DNA of 64,000 bases from Rhodobacteraceae bacterium M382 (GCA_025141015.1 CP081098.1:3168501-3232500); one strand, 5' to 3'. Counted from the first letter of the stretch, positions 56,001 to 63,943 are shown. Translations and numbers: made by a program. The notes: generated by a model not told the origin, from the letters alone.

Positions 56001-56516
56001 AACGGATACCTGATGTATCCCAAGGTGTTCCTGGATTACATGGGGCGTCACCGCACCTATGGTCCGGTGCGGTCCCTGCCAACGCGCACCTTCTTTTACG
56101 GGATGGAACCAGGCGAAGAGATCACCGCCGAAATCGACCCCGGAAAAACGCTGGAAATCCGCCTGCAGGCGATTGGCGAAACGGACGACAACGGCGAGGT
56201 CAAAGTGTTCTTTGAACTCAACGGTCAACCCCGCGTGATCCGGGTGCCCAACCGGTTGGTGAAATCCACCACTGCACAGCGCCCCAAGGCGGAATTGGGC
56301 AACCCCAACCACATCGGTGCCCCGATGCCCGGCGTTGTCGCCACCGTCGCCGTTTTGAGCGGCCAGGACGTCAAGGAAGGCGACCTGCTGTTGACCATCG
56401 AAGCCATGAAAATGGAAACCGGCATCCACGCCGAGCGAGACGCAACAGTCAAAGCACTCCACGTCCAGCCCGGCGGTCAGATCGACGCCAAGGATCTGTT
56501 GGTCGAATTGGAGTAA
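53073..56516 (+). CDS. pyc: Pyruvate carboxylase
   Basis: A 1147-residue biotin enzyme forming oxaloacetate from pyruvate and bicarbonate. The biotin carboxylase domain is at residues 1-460 (ILIANRGEIAIRVMRA, ATP-grasp loop KASWGGGGRGMRP, EVNPRVQVEHTVTEEVTG), the carboxyltransferase domain at about 535-830 (TDTTMRDGHQSLLATRMR, ECWGGATFDVAYRFL, HFHTHDTSG), and the biotinyl domain at the C-terminus with the biotinylated Lys in IEAMKMETG. All parts are in one chain as in the alpha4-type enzyme. The start has GAGGGTG upstream, and a strong terminator follows. Confidence 0.98.
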   Translation: MTDFKKILIANRGEIAIRVMRAANEMGKRTVAIFAEEDKLGLHRFKADEAYRIGEGMGPVAAYLSIDEIIRVAKESGADAIHPGYGLLSENPDFVDACARNGITFIGPKAETMRALGDKASARRVAIEADVPVIPATEVLGDDMAAIKTQAAEIGYPLMLKASWGGGGRGMRPILSEAELEEKVLEGRREAEAAFGNGEGYLEKMITRARHVEVQILGDKHGQIYHLFERDCSVQRRNQKVVERAPAPYLSEEQRAEVCELGRKICAHVGYECAGTVEFLMDMNTGTFHFIEVNPRVQVEHTVTEEVTGIDIVQAQILIAEGKTISEATGKDSQDDVRLNGHALQTRITTEDPQNNFIPDYGRITAFREATGMGIRLDGGTAYSGGVITRYYDSLLVKVTAHAQTPEKAIARMDRALREFRIRGVSTNIAFVENLLKHPIFLSNEYTTKFIDETADLFQFARRRDRGTKVLNYIADISVNGHPETTDRAAPATDLREPRAPQVDPGFAPYGTRNLLEQKGPKAVADWMKAQRQLLLTDTTMRDGHQSLLATRMRSIDMIKVAPAYAANLPQLFSVECWGGATFDVAYRFLQECPWQRLRDLREAMPNLMTQMLLRASNGVGYTNYPDNVVQEFVRQAASTGVDVFRVFDSLNWVENMRVAMDAVVDAGKVCEGTICYTGDILDPNRAKYDLKYYVGMAKELEAAGAHVLGLKDMAGLLKPASAKVLVKALKEQVGLPIHFHTHDTSGIAGATILAAADAGVDAVDVAMDAFSGGTSQPCLGSIVEGLRNTDRDTGIDITKVREISDYWEGVRAQYVAFESGLAAPASEVYLHEMPGGQFTNLKAQARSLGLEEKWSDVAQTYADVNQMFGDIVKVTPSSKVVGDMALMMVSQGLTRAEVEDPATDVAFPDSVIDMMRGNLGQPPGGFPAGIINKVLKDEAPNLTRPGAHLEPVDLEATRAELSAELEGKPVDDEDLNGYLMYPKVFLDYMGRHRTYGPVRSLPTRTFFYGMEPGEEITAEIDPGKTLEIRLQAIGETDDNGEVKVFFELNGQPRVIRVPNRLVKSTTAQRPKAELGNPNHIGAPMPGVVATVAVLSGQDVKEGDLLLTIEAMKMETGIHAERDATVKALHVQPGGQIDAKDLLVELE

Positions 56517-56586
56517 GCCCCCTCACGGGCCGACCCCGTCGTACCGTGAGAGATGTGCCCATGGGTACACAAGCTCGAACATCCTT

Positions 56587-56620
56587 CACCTGCCGCAGAT
56601 CCTGCGGCAGGTGTTTTTTT
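56587..56620 (+). terminator. Rho-independent terminator after pyc
   Basis: CACCTGCCGCAG, ATC, CTGCGGCAGGTG is a perfect 12-pair stem followed by seven T, 70 bases past the pyc stop. Confidence 0.95.
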
Positions 56621-57497
56621 GGACGGTTTTACCTGCGCACGCCGGACCAGTCCGCGACCCAGTTGGCATGACGGCATTCCCAAATGCCCTGCCCCAACCT
56701 GTCGAGCCGCCCAGGAATGGATCCCGCCCCCCTATCAATCATCTTGACCAAATCCCGATGCCGGGGATCTGGGTATGGCCCTGACCTGCTACGCAACGGT
56801 GTGCTCGAATCGGTCTGCCCGGTGGCCCCACGGGCATCCTTCTTTCTGAGAGGTGTCGCGTTCTGCGAGCGCTGCATCGAATTCAAGGGCGAGCATTCCG
56901 GACCACCCCCGCGCCGTTCGCCCTACAGGCCAGAATCCCGCACGTCAGCTGTTGTGCGCCTGTGGTGCAGGCACCGAACGCTTGCAGGCCTCTGATATCA
57001 AATGGCGCGCAATTGGCACTTGCATCCAGAGGGCGGCACATGACCGCCCCAGATCTGTTTGCCTCAACTGATACGGTCCATACGCATGTTCGCCCGGCAC
57101 CCAACCGGCCAGCGCAGAGCGTTCTACCTGGTTCTGGACCGGCATTGGATTAAACGGCGGGATGCTGCGATCCGCTGGGGGCGTGTGCCGGTTGCCCCGG
57201 ATGGGGCCAAGCAAATGGTACCTGGGCACCCAATCTGATCGGATCGCGCACGCCGGACATATACCTGTCGCGGCCTCTGGCCCAGAGACCTGTCTCTATA
57301 GGTCGACGGATTTTGGTAGGATGACGGTCCCACGTTCCCGAACCACAGGGATCCCCAAACCACTGGGATCCGCAAAACCAGCTCCCCCTCAAAAACTAAG
57401 GGCCAGCCAACGGACGCTATTGCAGCAACGGCTGACCGTGCTACCCATAACCGTGATCCGCTTTTGACCTTCCGATTCCAACATTCAGGACAATTTC
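56621..57497. other. 880-base gap without a recognisable gene
   Basis: Between the pyc terminator and the MAPEG gene I find no domain, no convincing start and no complete mobile element. A small hairpin GGGCGG...CCGCCC lies at 57,031-57,049. A pair of similar stretches around GGGATCC occurs at about 57,340-57,380. Frames of 60-100 codons occur on both strands but look like chance. It may be a decayed region. Confidence 0.55.
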
Positions 57498-57884
57498 ATG
57501 TTTCCCATCACATCTCTGTATGCAGGCCTGCTGGCAGTTCTTCTGGTCGGGTTGTCCACCAAAGTGATCATGGGGCGCCGCCGTGCCAGGGCGCTGATCG
57601 GTGACATGGGCGACAAAGCGCTCTTTCAGGCGATCCGCGTACATGGCAATTTCACCGAGTACACGCCCTTTGCCCTGCTCCTGATCGCACTGTGCGAAGG
57701 GCAAGGAGCCCCTACCTGGTCGTTGCACCTCTTGGGATCAGCCCTGGTGATTGGACGGGTCTTGCACGTTCTGGGATTCGGTCGGGACCCTCAAATCATC
57801 GTGCTGCGCCAGATCGGCATGGTGTCAACATTTGCCGTGCTTGTGCTGGCGGGTGTGGGTTTGATCATCCAGGCGTTGGTCTGA
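57498..57884 (+). CDS. MAPEG family membrane protein
   Basis: A 128-residue protein with four transmembrane helices of the MAPEG superfamily (membrane-associated eicosanoid and glutathione metabolism). The family signature is seen in VHGNFTEYTPFALLLIALCEG, and the first and last helices are ITSLYAGLLAVLLVGLSTKV and QIGMVSTFAVLVLAGVGLII. Bacterial members may be glutathione transferases; the substrate is unknown. It appears to be a single gene, with AGGACA before the ATG. Confidence 0.9.
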   Translation: MFPITSLYAGLLAVLLVGLSTKVIMGRRRARALIGDMGDKALFQAIRVHGNFTEYTPFALLLIALCEGQGAPTWSLHLLGSALVIGRVLHVLGFGRDPQIIVLRQIGMVSTFAVLVLAGVGLIIQALV

Positions 57885-58213
57885 TCCAGAACATCACGCT
57901 TTAACCGCTGGGTATCTACAGGAGACGATGGGTCCAGCGCATACCCCCTGCCTGCCCCATCCGTATCTCTGCCCCCCAGATATGATGCCATGGCCATTGC
58001 CGCGATCAAAGTCACCATGCGAAGCTGTTCTCCCCTGGCCATCCGTTTTCTCCCTGTCTGAAACGATCCTTAGGGTCTTGAACGCAGGACCGGGTTTTCT
58101 CCGTCGCTCATTCCCGCTGTTTTTTCGCGTGACCCGGATTTTTTTGCCCCTCCGCTGTCTTTTTCACTTGCAGCGCTGCGAGGGAATGAATATCTCCGCC
58201 TCACCAACCGGAT
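57885..58213. other. Gap before tRNA-Gly, with its promoter
   Basis: About 330 bases. A possible small minus-strand frame at 57,791-58,042 is not convincing. The end of the gap carries the promoter of the first tRNA-Gly and the start of the duplicated tRNA unit at 58,197. Confidence 0.5.
58168..58196 (+). promoter_or_regulatory. Promoter of tRNA-Gly copy 1
   Basis: TTGCAG (58,168-58,173) and TATCTC (58,191-58,196) are separated by 17 bases, 17 bases before the tRNA start. The second tRNA-Gly has the same spacing (TTGCGG-N17-TATTCA), which supports both. Confidence 0.55.
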
Positions 58214-58288
58214 GCGGGCGTAGCTCAGGGGTAGAGCATAACCTTGCCAAGGTTAGGGTCGGGCGTTCGAATCGCCTCGCCCGCTCCA
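58214..58288 (+). tRNA. tRNA-Gly (GCC), copy 1
   Basis: A 75-nt tRNA with encoded CCA. The acceptor stem GCGGGCG/CGCCCGC, the D arm with TAGCTCAGGGGTAGAGCA, the anticodon loop TTGCCAA with anticodon GCC, and the T loop GTTCGAATC are all regular. It is identical to the copy at 59,740. Confidence 0.98.
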
Positions 58289-58301
58289 GTTGGCCTAAAA
58301 C

Positions 58302-58325
58302 AAGCCGCCTTCGGGCGGTTTTTTT
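58302..58325 (+). terminator. Terminator after tRNA-Gly copy 1
   Basis: AAGCCGCC, TTCG, GGCGGTT followed by T residues, 14 bases after the CCA end. The same hairpin with three changes follows the second copy. Confidence 0.9.
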
Positions 58326-58458
58326 GTGTCGTGTGCGTTGCAACTCTCTGAGAATGCACTGGAAATCACACTACAGCGGTTCCCCAAAAAACTTGTTCCA
58401 TTCTCTCGATTTCTCTTGCGCCCCGGTTCCGGATTGCCTAAAGAACCGCACACACAGT

Positions 58459-58533
58459 GGCCCGTTCGTCTATCGGTTAGGACGCCAGGTTTTCAACCTG
58501 GAAAGAGGGGTTCGATTCCCCTACGGGCTGCCA
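58459..58533 (+). tRNA. tRNA-Glu (TTC)
   Basis: A 75-nt tRNA with encoded CCA. Acceptor stem GGCCCGT/ACGGGCT with a G-U first pair, anticodon loop TTTTCAA with anticodon TTC, and T loop GTTCGATTC. It lies between the two tRNA-Gly copies and has no obvious T-rich terminator directly after it. Confidence 0.98.
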
Positions 58534-58818
58534 CTTCTTCCCTGAACAACCCTATTTTGTTGAGCTTCCGACCTGGAAGGCTTCGGCGTTTTGTTTCGCC
58601 GTGGGACACCTGACCTTCAGTCGGCATTCTTCCGACGCTTCGCTGCATGGAGTGCACGCCGCGCTCGCTCGGCGCTTTTTGTGTATGTTGCCGCAGGTTT
58701 CTGGTCGCTGAGCGACAGCGCGGACATCACGGCATAGATGCCTCCCCATCGCCGCGGCAATGGCAAAGCAGACCGTCAGCACATGATAGGGTGGCAGGAG
58801 TGCCGACAGCGCCGGGCA

Positions 58819-59120
58819 TCAGAAGATTTCGCCGCGCAGAACCGGATCGTCGGAAGGTTGCAAGAGGATGGTATTGCCCGCCGCAAAGGGCACACCCATG
58901 GTCAGGGTTTCGGATTTGAAGCCGGCGATCTAGGCAAAGTCGTCATAGTCGATTTGGTCTTTGTTCACTTCCAAGTCCCTGTTGGACGCAACACCGGATA
59001 TTGCGGCGACACCACGCCGGACGACAGCGGTGAACAACTCCTGATCAGCCAGCAGCGCAGGAAAAAACCCGAGAGGTTGACGGGCACATCCACCTCATAC
59101 TCCCCATTGATCTTTAGCAT
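58819..59120 (-). pseudogene. Possible gene remnant, unrecognised
   Basis: On the minus strand an ATG at 59,120 opens MLKINGEYEVDVPVNLSGFF; after a run of six T a change of frame gives ALLADQELFTAVVRRGVAA and later YDDFA, a stop, IAGFKSETLTMGVPFAAG, ending in DDPVLRGEIF at 58,819. The composition is protein-like across the frameshift and stop, suggesting a broken gene. I do not recognise the family. Confidence 0.35.
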
Positions 59121-59692
59121 GGCCTGCTACCGGACACGTGGGGCGCTTCGCGCAATATTTTATTAGGAGTTCTGACCAACACGGGTAGCCCATACGGGCT
59201 GCCGCTTTCTCGACATTCGCTGAAAAACGTCTGCGAGCCTGAACCAAAGCCACGTTCTTTTTCCACAGACACCAAGCCCCTCTTCTCAAAAGCTTTGATC
59301 ACAGAACGGTTCGCAAGGTCGGAGGGCTGGCCTATGAGACGACCTGGAAACCCTTGCGACATCTCCGGTCCTGTTGACCGATTGACAGGTCTTCAGGCTC
59401 CATGATCTGATCGAACAACCGGGGCGCATGGGGCGCGCCGCCTCAGGCCCACACGCGTTCCAGCGCCACGGACCAAGCCCGCCAGCCGTTGCGCTGTCGG
59501 CAATCCGGCCCGATGATGAACACAGATGGTCGACACAATGGGGCTGACCCGTCCGGTGACCGACGCGGGGCAAAAGCCACAGCTGGGCGGCAGCGCAGTC
59601 GCTGAAACAACGGGCACCACTTGGCGCTGGCACTCCTTTTTACGCTCGCTTCCGCTGGGCAAAAAATTCTGACAGGAATTGTGTTTTTTCTC

Positions 59693-59721
59693 TTGCGGGC
59701 GTCGCGCAGAATTACTATTCA
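59693..59721 (+). promoter_or_regulatory. Promoter of tRNA-Gly copy 2
   Basis: TTGCGG (59,693-59,698), 17 bases, TATTCA (59,716-59,721). The same position relative to the tRNA as in copy 1, although the surrounding sequence differs. Confidence 0.5.
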
Positions 59722-59739
59722 GCGCCTCACCAACCGGAT

Positions 59740-59814
59740 GCGGGCGTAGCTCAGGGGTAGAGCATAACCTTGCCAAGGTTAGGGTCGGGCGTTCGAATCG
59801 CCTCGCCCGCTCCA
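59740..59814 (+). tRNA. tRNA-Gly (GCC), copy 2
   Basis: Identical over all 75 nt to the tRNA-Gly at 58,214, with encoded CCA and anticodon GCC. The identity extends 17 bases upstream and, with a few changes, about 40 bases downstream including the terminator. Confidence 0.98.
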
Positions 59815-59827
59815 GTTGGTCTAAAAC

Positions 59828-59852
59828 AAGCCGCCTTTGGGTGGCTTTTTTT
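59828..59852 (+). terminator. Terminator after tRNA-Gly copy 2
   Basis: AGCCGCC, TTTG, GGTGGCT then seven T. Compared with copy 1 there are three substitutions, and the stem is kept by a G-U pair. Confidence 0.88.
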
Positions 59853-60031
59853 GTGGTCCGGCTATTTCGCGCCCCTGCGGACTGACCACATAAAAGCCCA
59901 TGCAAAAATCCACCGGGGACACCCGGCACGCATTTGATCAAATTCCTTTGACGCCACCAGAAAAACCGGCCAAGGTTCGCGCTGAACCAATGTTTTTTTG
60001 CCCGGCACCGCCAAATCCTCAGGAGTTTGCA

Positions 60032-61381
60032 ATGGCCCCCGTGATCTATCCGACAACCAATCTGACCGCGACCGAACAGCTGTGTCTGGACCGCGGCGAA
60101 GGCATCTATGTCTTTGACACCGACGGCAACCGTTACATCGAAGGACTGGCCGGCCTGTGGTGTACGTCGCTGGGCTATTCCAACCAGGAACTGGTCGATG
60201 CCATCGCGGGTCAACTGGGCAAGCTGCCCTTTACCCATATGTTTGGTGGAAAGACACACGAACCAGCAATGGAACTGGCCAACAGGTTGGCTGACATGGT
60301 GCCGATCGAAGATCCCTATTTCTTCTTTGGCAACTCCGGATCGGACGCCAATGATTCCCACATCAAGATGCTGCGGTATTATTTCAACGCCATTGGAAAA
60401 CCGCAAAAACGCAAGATCATCACGCGGGACCGTGGATACCACGGGGTCACGGTTGCCGCTGGGGCGTTGACCTCGCTGCCTGCGAATCTTGCCCATTTCG
60501 ATGCACCGGTCGAAGCGCTGGACATCCTGCGCACCGCTTCCCCCCATTACTATACGGGCCGCCAGGGCAATGAGACCGAAACCCAATTCGTTGATCGCAT
60601 CCTGGATGAGCTGAAACAGCAGATCCTTTCCGAAGGCCCCGACACGATCGCGGCCATGATCGTCGAACCGATCACCGGTGCCTCGGGTGTGATCGTTCCA
60701 CCAGAGGGATACTATGAAAAACTGCAGGACCTGCTGCGCCAACACGACATTCTGGTCTGGTCAGACGAAGTCATTTGTGGATTTGGTCGCACTGGTAACG
60801 ATTTTGGTGCCACCACGATGGGCATCAAACCCGATCTGATGACCTTTGCCAAACAACTCAGCTCCGCCTACTTCCCGATCTCGGCAGCCGTAATTCCGGG
60901 CTGGATGTACGAAGCCATGATCGAACCGTCAAACCAGGTGGGCGTGTTTGGGCATGGCTACACCTATTCCGGTCACCCGGCGGCCTGCGCCGCCGCGCTG
61001 AAAACACTGGAAATCTACGAGCGCGACAAGATCTTTGAACATGCAGCGACGGTTGGCGACTACCTGCAGGCCCAACTGCGTGAGCGTTTCAGCGATCATC
61101 CCCTGGTGGGAGAAGTCCGCGGCAAAGGGCTGATCGCCGCGCTTGAGCTGGTGGCGAACAAGACCACCGGTCAGGGGTTCGATGGGGCCGTTGCCGGTGG
61201 CTTTGCAATGAAGGCCTGTGAACGCAACGGGCTGATCCTGCGTGCGGTTGCGGGCAATTCCGTGGCGCTGTGCCCGCCGCTGATCATCACGCAATCGCAG
61301 GTGGATGACATGCTCGACAGTCTGAGCAAAGGGCTGGAGGAAACCTGGGACCACGTCAGGGCCGAAGGTCTGGTTGCCTGA
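60032..61381 (+). CDS. Class III PLP-dependent aminotransferase
   Basis: A 449-residue enzyme of the omega-amino acid:pyruvate transaminase group. Visible features are FFGNSGSDANDSHIKMLRYY (cofactor phosphate region), RGYHGVTVAAG, the Asp in VWSDEVICGFGRTG that contacts the pyridine nitrogen, and the PLP-binding Lys in MTFAKQLSSAYFPISA. The C-terminal LRAVAGNSVALCPPLIIT is also typical. Substrates could be beta-alanine, putrescine, taurine or similar amines; none can be picked. AGGAG lies eight bases before the ATG at 60032. Confidence 0.9.
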   Translation: MAPVIYPTTNLTATEQLCLDRGEGIYVFDTDGNRYIEGLAGLWCTSLGYSNQELVDAIAGQLGKLPFTHMFGGKTHEPAMELANRLADMVPIEDPYFFFGNSGSDANDSHIKMLRYYFNAIGKPQKRKIITRDRGYHGVTVAAGALTSLPANLAHFDAPVEALDILRTASPHYYTGRQGNETETQFVDRILDELKQQILSEGPDTIAAMIVEPITGASGVIVPPEGYYEKLQDLLRQHDILVWSDEVICGFGRTGNDFGATTMGIKPDLMTFAKQLSSAYFPISAAVIPGWMYEAMIEPSNQVGVFGHGYTYSGHPAACAAALKTLEIYERDKIFEHAATVGDYLQAQLRERFSDHPLVGEVRGKGLIAALELVANKTTGQGFDGAVAGGFAMKACERNGLILRAVAGNSVALCPPLIITQSQVDDMLDSLSKGLEETWDHVRAEGLVA

Positions 61382-61469
61382 CACCAGCAGGCTACTGCGA
61401 GAAACTGCCTCCCGCTCCGGGATATTTTTCACCAGACGATCAGGGGATCCGTTCTTCATCTGGCACTAA

Positions 61470-61505
61470 ATATCCCGGGGGAGCAGCCAATGGCTGCGGG
61501 GGCAG
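61470..61505 (+). repeat. Second repeat type (AAATA-CCGGGGGAG element)
   Basis: AAATATCCCGGGGGAG, a short variable hairpin (GCAGCCAATGGCTGC), and GGGGGCAGAGCCCCC. The minus strand of about 6,128-6,200 has the same layout: AAATACCTCGGGGGAG, a variable hairpin, and GGGGGCAGCGCCCCC. Both lie just past gene ends. Confidence 0.5.
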
Positions 61506-61527
61506 AGCCCCCTTCTGCAATGCCGTG

Positions 61528-61767
61528 TCAGAACACCTTGAACGTCATCGTCGTCAGCGACCGCTCGATGTCCGCAATTACCAGAAGGTTTTCGTTGATA
61601 AACTTGCCGACATCTTCGCCGGCCGGAATATACAGCTTCATCAGCAGGTCGAATTCGCCACTGGTCGAATACAACTCGGAATGGATCTCGCGCAGCGCAA
61701 TGTCCTCGGCCACCTTGTAGGTAGAGCCGGGTTTGCAGCGAATCTGAATGAATACACAGGTCGACAT
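61528..61767 (-). CDS. Stand-alone Lrp/AsnC ligand-binding domain protein
   Basis: A 79-residue protein matching only the RAM (AsnC_trans_reg) effector-binding domain: CVFIQIRCKPGSTYKVAEDIA and the conserved STSGEFDLLMKLYIP. The DNA-binding helix-turn-helix of Lrp is missing and no start upstream would supply it. Such proteins may bind amino acids and form oligomers on their own or with full-length Lrp proteins. It lies between the aminotransferase and hisB, on the opposite strand to both. Confidence 0.88.
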   Translation of the reverse strand: MSTCVFIQIRCKPGSTYKVAEDIALREIHSELYSTSGEFDLLMKLYIPAGEDVGKFINENLLVIADIERSLTTMTFKVF

Positions 61768-61984
61768 GCGGGGCCTCTGGGGGTTGTGGGTGTTGAAGTT
61801 TCAGCGCCAAGCTGACACGCGCGGCCCCTGGGCGCAATCCCTCGGGAGCTGCGCGTACGGTTTGCCGGCCGGTCCCAGGGCAACAGATGGCCGCAGACAC
61901 ACGGCGCGGGCTTGGCCTGTCCCGCGCCACCGCCTATAAGCACCCTGCACTCTCTTTCGCGTGCCCCAAAAAGGAAAACCGTTC

Positions 61985-62572
61985 ATGCGCACAGCCAAGG
62001 TCAGCCGCAGCACTGCAGAAACCGAGATCACCGTTGAAATCAACCTCGACGGCACCGGATCATATGACAATCAGACCGGCGTCGGTTTTTTTGACCATAT
62101 GCTGGATCAGCTGTCGCGCCATTCGCTGATCGACATGACCATTCGCGCCAAAGGCGATTACCATATCGACGATCACCATACCGTCGAAGACACAGGTATC
62201 GCATTGGGACAGGCCCTGACCCAGGCGCTGGGGGACAAAAAGGGCATCAACCGGTATGGGGCCTGCCACCTGCCGATGGATGACGCCCAGGTGCGGTGTG
62301 CGTTGGATCTGTCCGCCCGTCCCTATCTGATCTGGAACATGGAAATCCCAACCCAAAAGATCGGTACTTTTGACACCGAACTGGTCCGCGAATTCTTTAC
62401 CGCCCTGGCCACCCATGGCGGCATTACCCTGCATGTCGACCAGTTGCATGGGTTCAACAGCCACCACATTGTCGAAGCCGGGTTCAAGGCCGTGGCCCGT
62501 GCCCTGCGCGTCGCGGTTGAAACCGACCCGCGCAAGGCAGATGCGATTCCATCGACCAAAGGCGCGCTGTAA
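61985..62572 (+). CDS. hisB: Imidazoleglycerol-phosphate dehydratase HisB
   Basis: A 195-residue monofunctional enzyme for the sixth step of histidine synthesis. The manganese-binding motifs are clear: [37 protein letters not shown] (in pieces), and the second half-repeat [15 protein letters not shown] with [18 protein letters not shown]. The ATG at 61985 begins the family sequence [15 protein letters not shown]. Related genomes place hisH directly after hisB; here an unrelated minus-strand gene follows. Confidence 0.97.
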   Translation: MRTAKVSRSTAETEITVEINLDGTGSYDNQTGVGFFDHMLDQLSRHSLIDMTIRAKGDYHIDDHHTVEDTGIALGQALTQALGDKKGINRYGACHLPMDDAQVRCALDLSARPYLIWNMEIPTQKIGTFDTELVREFFTALATHGGITLHVDQLHGFNSHHIVEAGFKAVARALRVAVETDPRKADAIPSTKGAL

Positions 62573-62602
62573 CAACAAATTCCGGGGATGGCTTTCCCAT
62601 CC

Positions 62603-63244
62603 TTACGCCCCCAAAGGCTGACTGGCGCGATCGCGCGCCAGCAGCCATTCACCGATCAGCAGGTTCGGCACCCAGCACAGCCAGGCAATCGCGGGATAGC
62701 TGGCGTCAAACCCGACGGTTGCCATGCCCACCGGAAGGTACAGGCGCAATGTGACCGCCGCCAATGTCAACGCAGCCGAACGGATCATCCATATCCGGTG
62801 CAGAGCGATACGGCGACGCATGGCATACCAGACCGCCGCTCCCGTTGTGGTCAACCACAGCGCCGACAGACCCAGAAAGCCCGCCGCAGCCACAGGCCCC
62901 GCGCTGGTTGTCAGGGCCAGAACAATTCCTGCTCCGCCCGCAATCAGAATTGACGCGACATACACCCGCCCCAGCCATCGGTGCACCATGCGGTATCGCG
63001 CGCGCAGACGTTGGGAGAACTGCAACGGCAACAGAGCCAAGGCAATGGGTGCGAACCCGATATGAGCATATAGCGCCAATGGGCGATCCCGCGCGTGATG
63101 CACCATTGCGGGCATGACCAAATCGATCTGTGCCACCAAAAATCGAAACGATGCCAGGGCCACCAATACGGCCAGCACCCATATGAACATGGACAACCAC
63201 CGAACCCGATTTGGTGCCAGTGCGCGATGAGAGAGTGAAACCAT
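62603..63244 (-). CDS. DUF2306 family membrane protein
   Basis: A 213-residue protein with about six transmembrane helices. Family features are HIGFAPIALALLPLQFSQRLR, RMVHRWLGRVYVASIL and RIALHRIWMIRSAALTLAAVTLRLYLP (in pieces), with conserved His residues in HRWLGR and HRIWMIRS. The function is unknown. It starts at the ATG at 63244 and is divergent from a TetR regulator, with palindromes between, so it is probably controlled by it. Confidence 0.85.
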   Translation of the reverse strand: MVSLSHRALAPNRVRWLSMFIWVLAVLVALASFRFLVAQIDLVMPAMVHHARDRPLALYAHIGFAPIALALLPLQFSQRLRARYRMVHRWLGRVYVASILIAGGAGIVLALTTSAGPVAAAGFLGLSALWLTTTGAAVWYAMRRRIALHRIWMIRSAALTLAAVTLRLYLPVGMATVGFDASYPAIAWLCWVPNLLIGEWLLARDRASQPLGA

Positions 63245-63264
63245 GGGGGACCTTCCTGGCGTTA

Positions 63265-63279
63265 CTTGACAGTGTAAAG
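63265..63279. promoter_or_regulatory. TetR-type operator, half-conserved
   Basis: CTTGACAGTGTAAAG, an imperfect palindrome with the same left arm as the perfect one at 63,302. It lies 20 bases before the DUF2306 start. Confidence 0.55.
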
Positions 63280-63301
63280 TTATCATCACGTTACCTGCGA
63301 A

Positions 63302-63316
63302 CTTGACATTGTCAAG
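63302..63316. promoter_or_regulatory. TetR-type operator, perfect palindrome
   Basis: CTTGACATTGTCAAG is a 15-base perfect palindrome, 13 bases before the TetR start codon. Its position suggests autorepression. Confidence 0.7.
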
Positions 63317-63328
63317 GAGATCCTCAAC

Positions 63329-63943
63329 ATGCGTCCCATGTCACGCACAGCCCCCCGCTCCACCCATCATCACGGCAACCTGCGTCAGGCGCTGATTCAG
63401 GCAGGCATCGACCTCTTGGAGGAAGGCGGAATCTCTGCGTTGACCCTGCGCAAATGCGCCGTGCGCGCCGGCGTTTCACATGCCGCGCCAGCGCATCATT
63501 TCGACGGGTTGTCCGGGCTGAAATCCGCCATTGCCGAAGAGGCATTCGAGCGGTTTTCAACCTACCTGCAAACGGCGCGGGACGCGGGCGAGCAAACCGA
63601 CGCTGGGCGGCTCAGATCCGTTTGCCGTGGCTATCTGCAATTCGGAATCGACCACTCGGGTATTCTGAATATCATTTTTGGGCAACTTGGATTGGCCAGT
63701 CTGAAACCCGGAAATCGGGAAACGGCGCATGCCTATCTGATTTTGCGCGGCGTCTGCGCCCCGTTTGTCACCGCACCTATGGACCCTCGGGTTGTCGAAA
63801 TCCGGGTCTGGTCGCTGATCCATGGGTTCACTCTTTTGGCCATGTCGGGTGAATTCAACGACGCGGATCGCTCTCTGGACATGGACCTGTTTGACGCGGT
63901 CATGGATGTCCTGCCGCAAATCGCCACGCCCAACGCCTCTTGA
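63329..63943 (+). CDS. TetR family transcription regulator
   Basis: A 204-residue repressor. The N-terminal DNA-binding domain covers residues 12-60: HGNLRQALIQAGIDLLEEGG, then LTLRKCAVRAGVSHAAPAHHF, with the recognition helix in VSHAAPAHHF. The C-terminal part (residues 85-200) is the ligand-binding domain, with similarity in layout to WHG/TetR_C members. It is divergent from the DUF2306 gene, and two CTTGACA palindromes between them are the likely operators. GGAGAT lies about eight bases before the ATG. Confidence 0.9.
   Translation: MRPMSRTAPRSTHHHGNLRQALIQAGIDLLEEGGISALTLRKCAVRAGVSHAAPAHHFDGLSGLKSAIAEEAFERFSTYLQTARDAGEQTDAGRLRSVCRGYLQFGIDHSGILNIIFGQLGLASLKPGNRETAHAYLILRGVCAPFVTAPMDPRVVEIRVWSLIHGFTLLAMSGEFNDADRSLDMDLFDAVMDVLPQIATPNAS

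Larger units (their letters stand above)
58534..59722. other. Decayed region between tRNA-Glu and the second tRNA-Gly unit
   Basis: About 1.2 kb with no intact gene. A broken minus-strand frame at 58,819-59,120 looks like a gene remnant. Frames around 59,100-59,640 have no recognisable domain. The region lies between two copies of a tRNA-Gly unit, which suits past integration or duplication followed by decay. Confidence 0.5.

Noticed and set aside
56621-57497. Insertion sequence or transposase remnant after pyc
   Set aside because: No terminal inverted repeats, no target duplication and no transposase-like motif could be found.
57791-58042. Possible small minus-strand gene with sequence MARGEQLRMVTLIAAMAMASYLGG
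   Set aside because: It overlaps the MAPEG gene by almost 100 bases, has no family and no further support. The short hydrophobic part alone is not enough.
58214-59814. Complete genomic island between the tRNA-Gly copies
   Set aside because: No integrase, transposase or intact cargo gene in the 1.4 kb between the copies; at most a remnant, reported as such.
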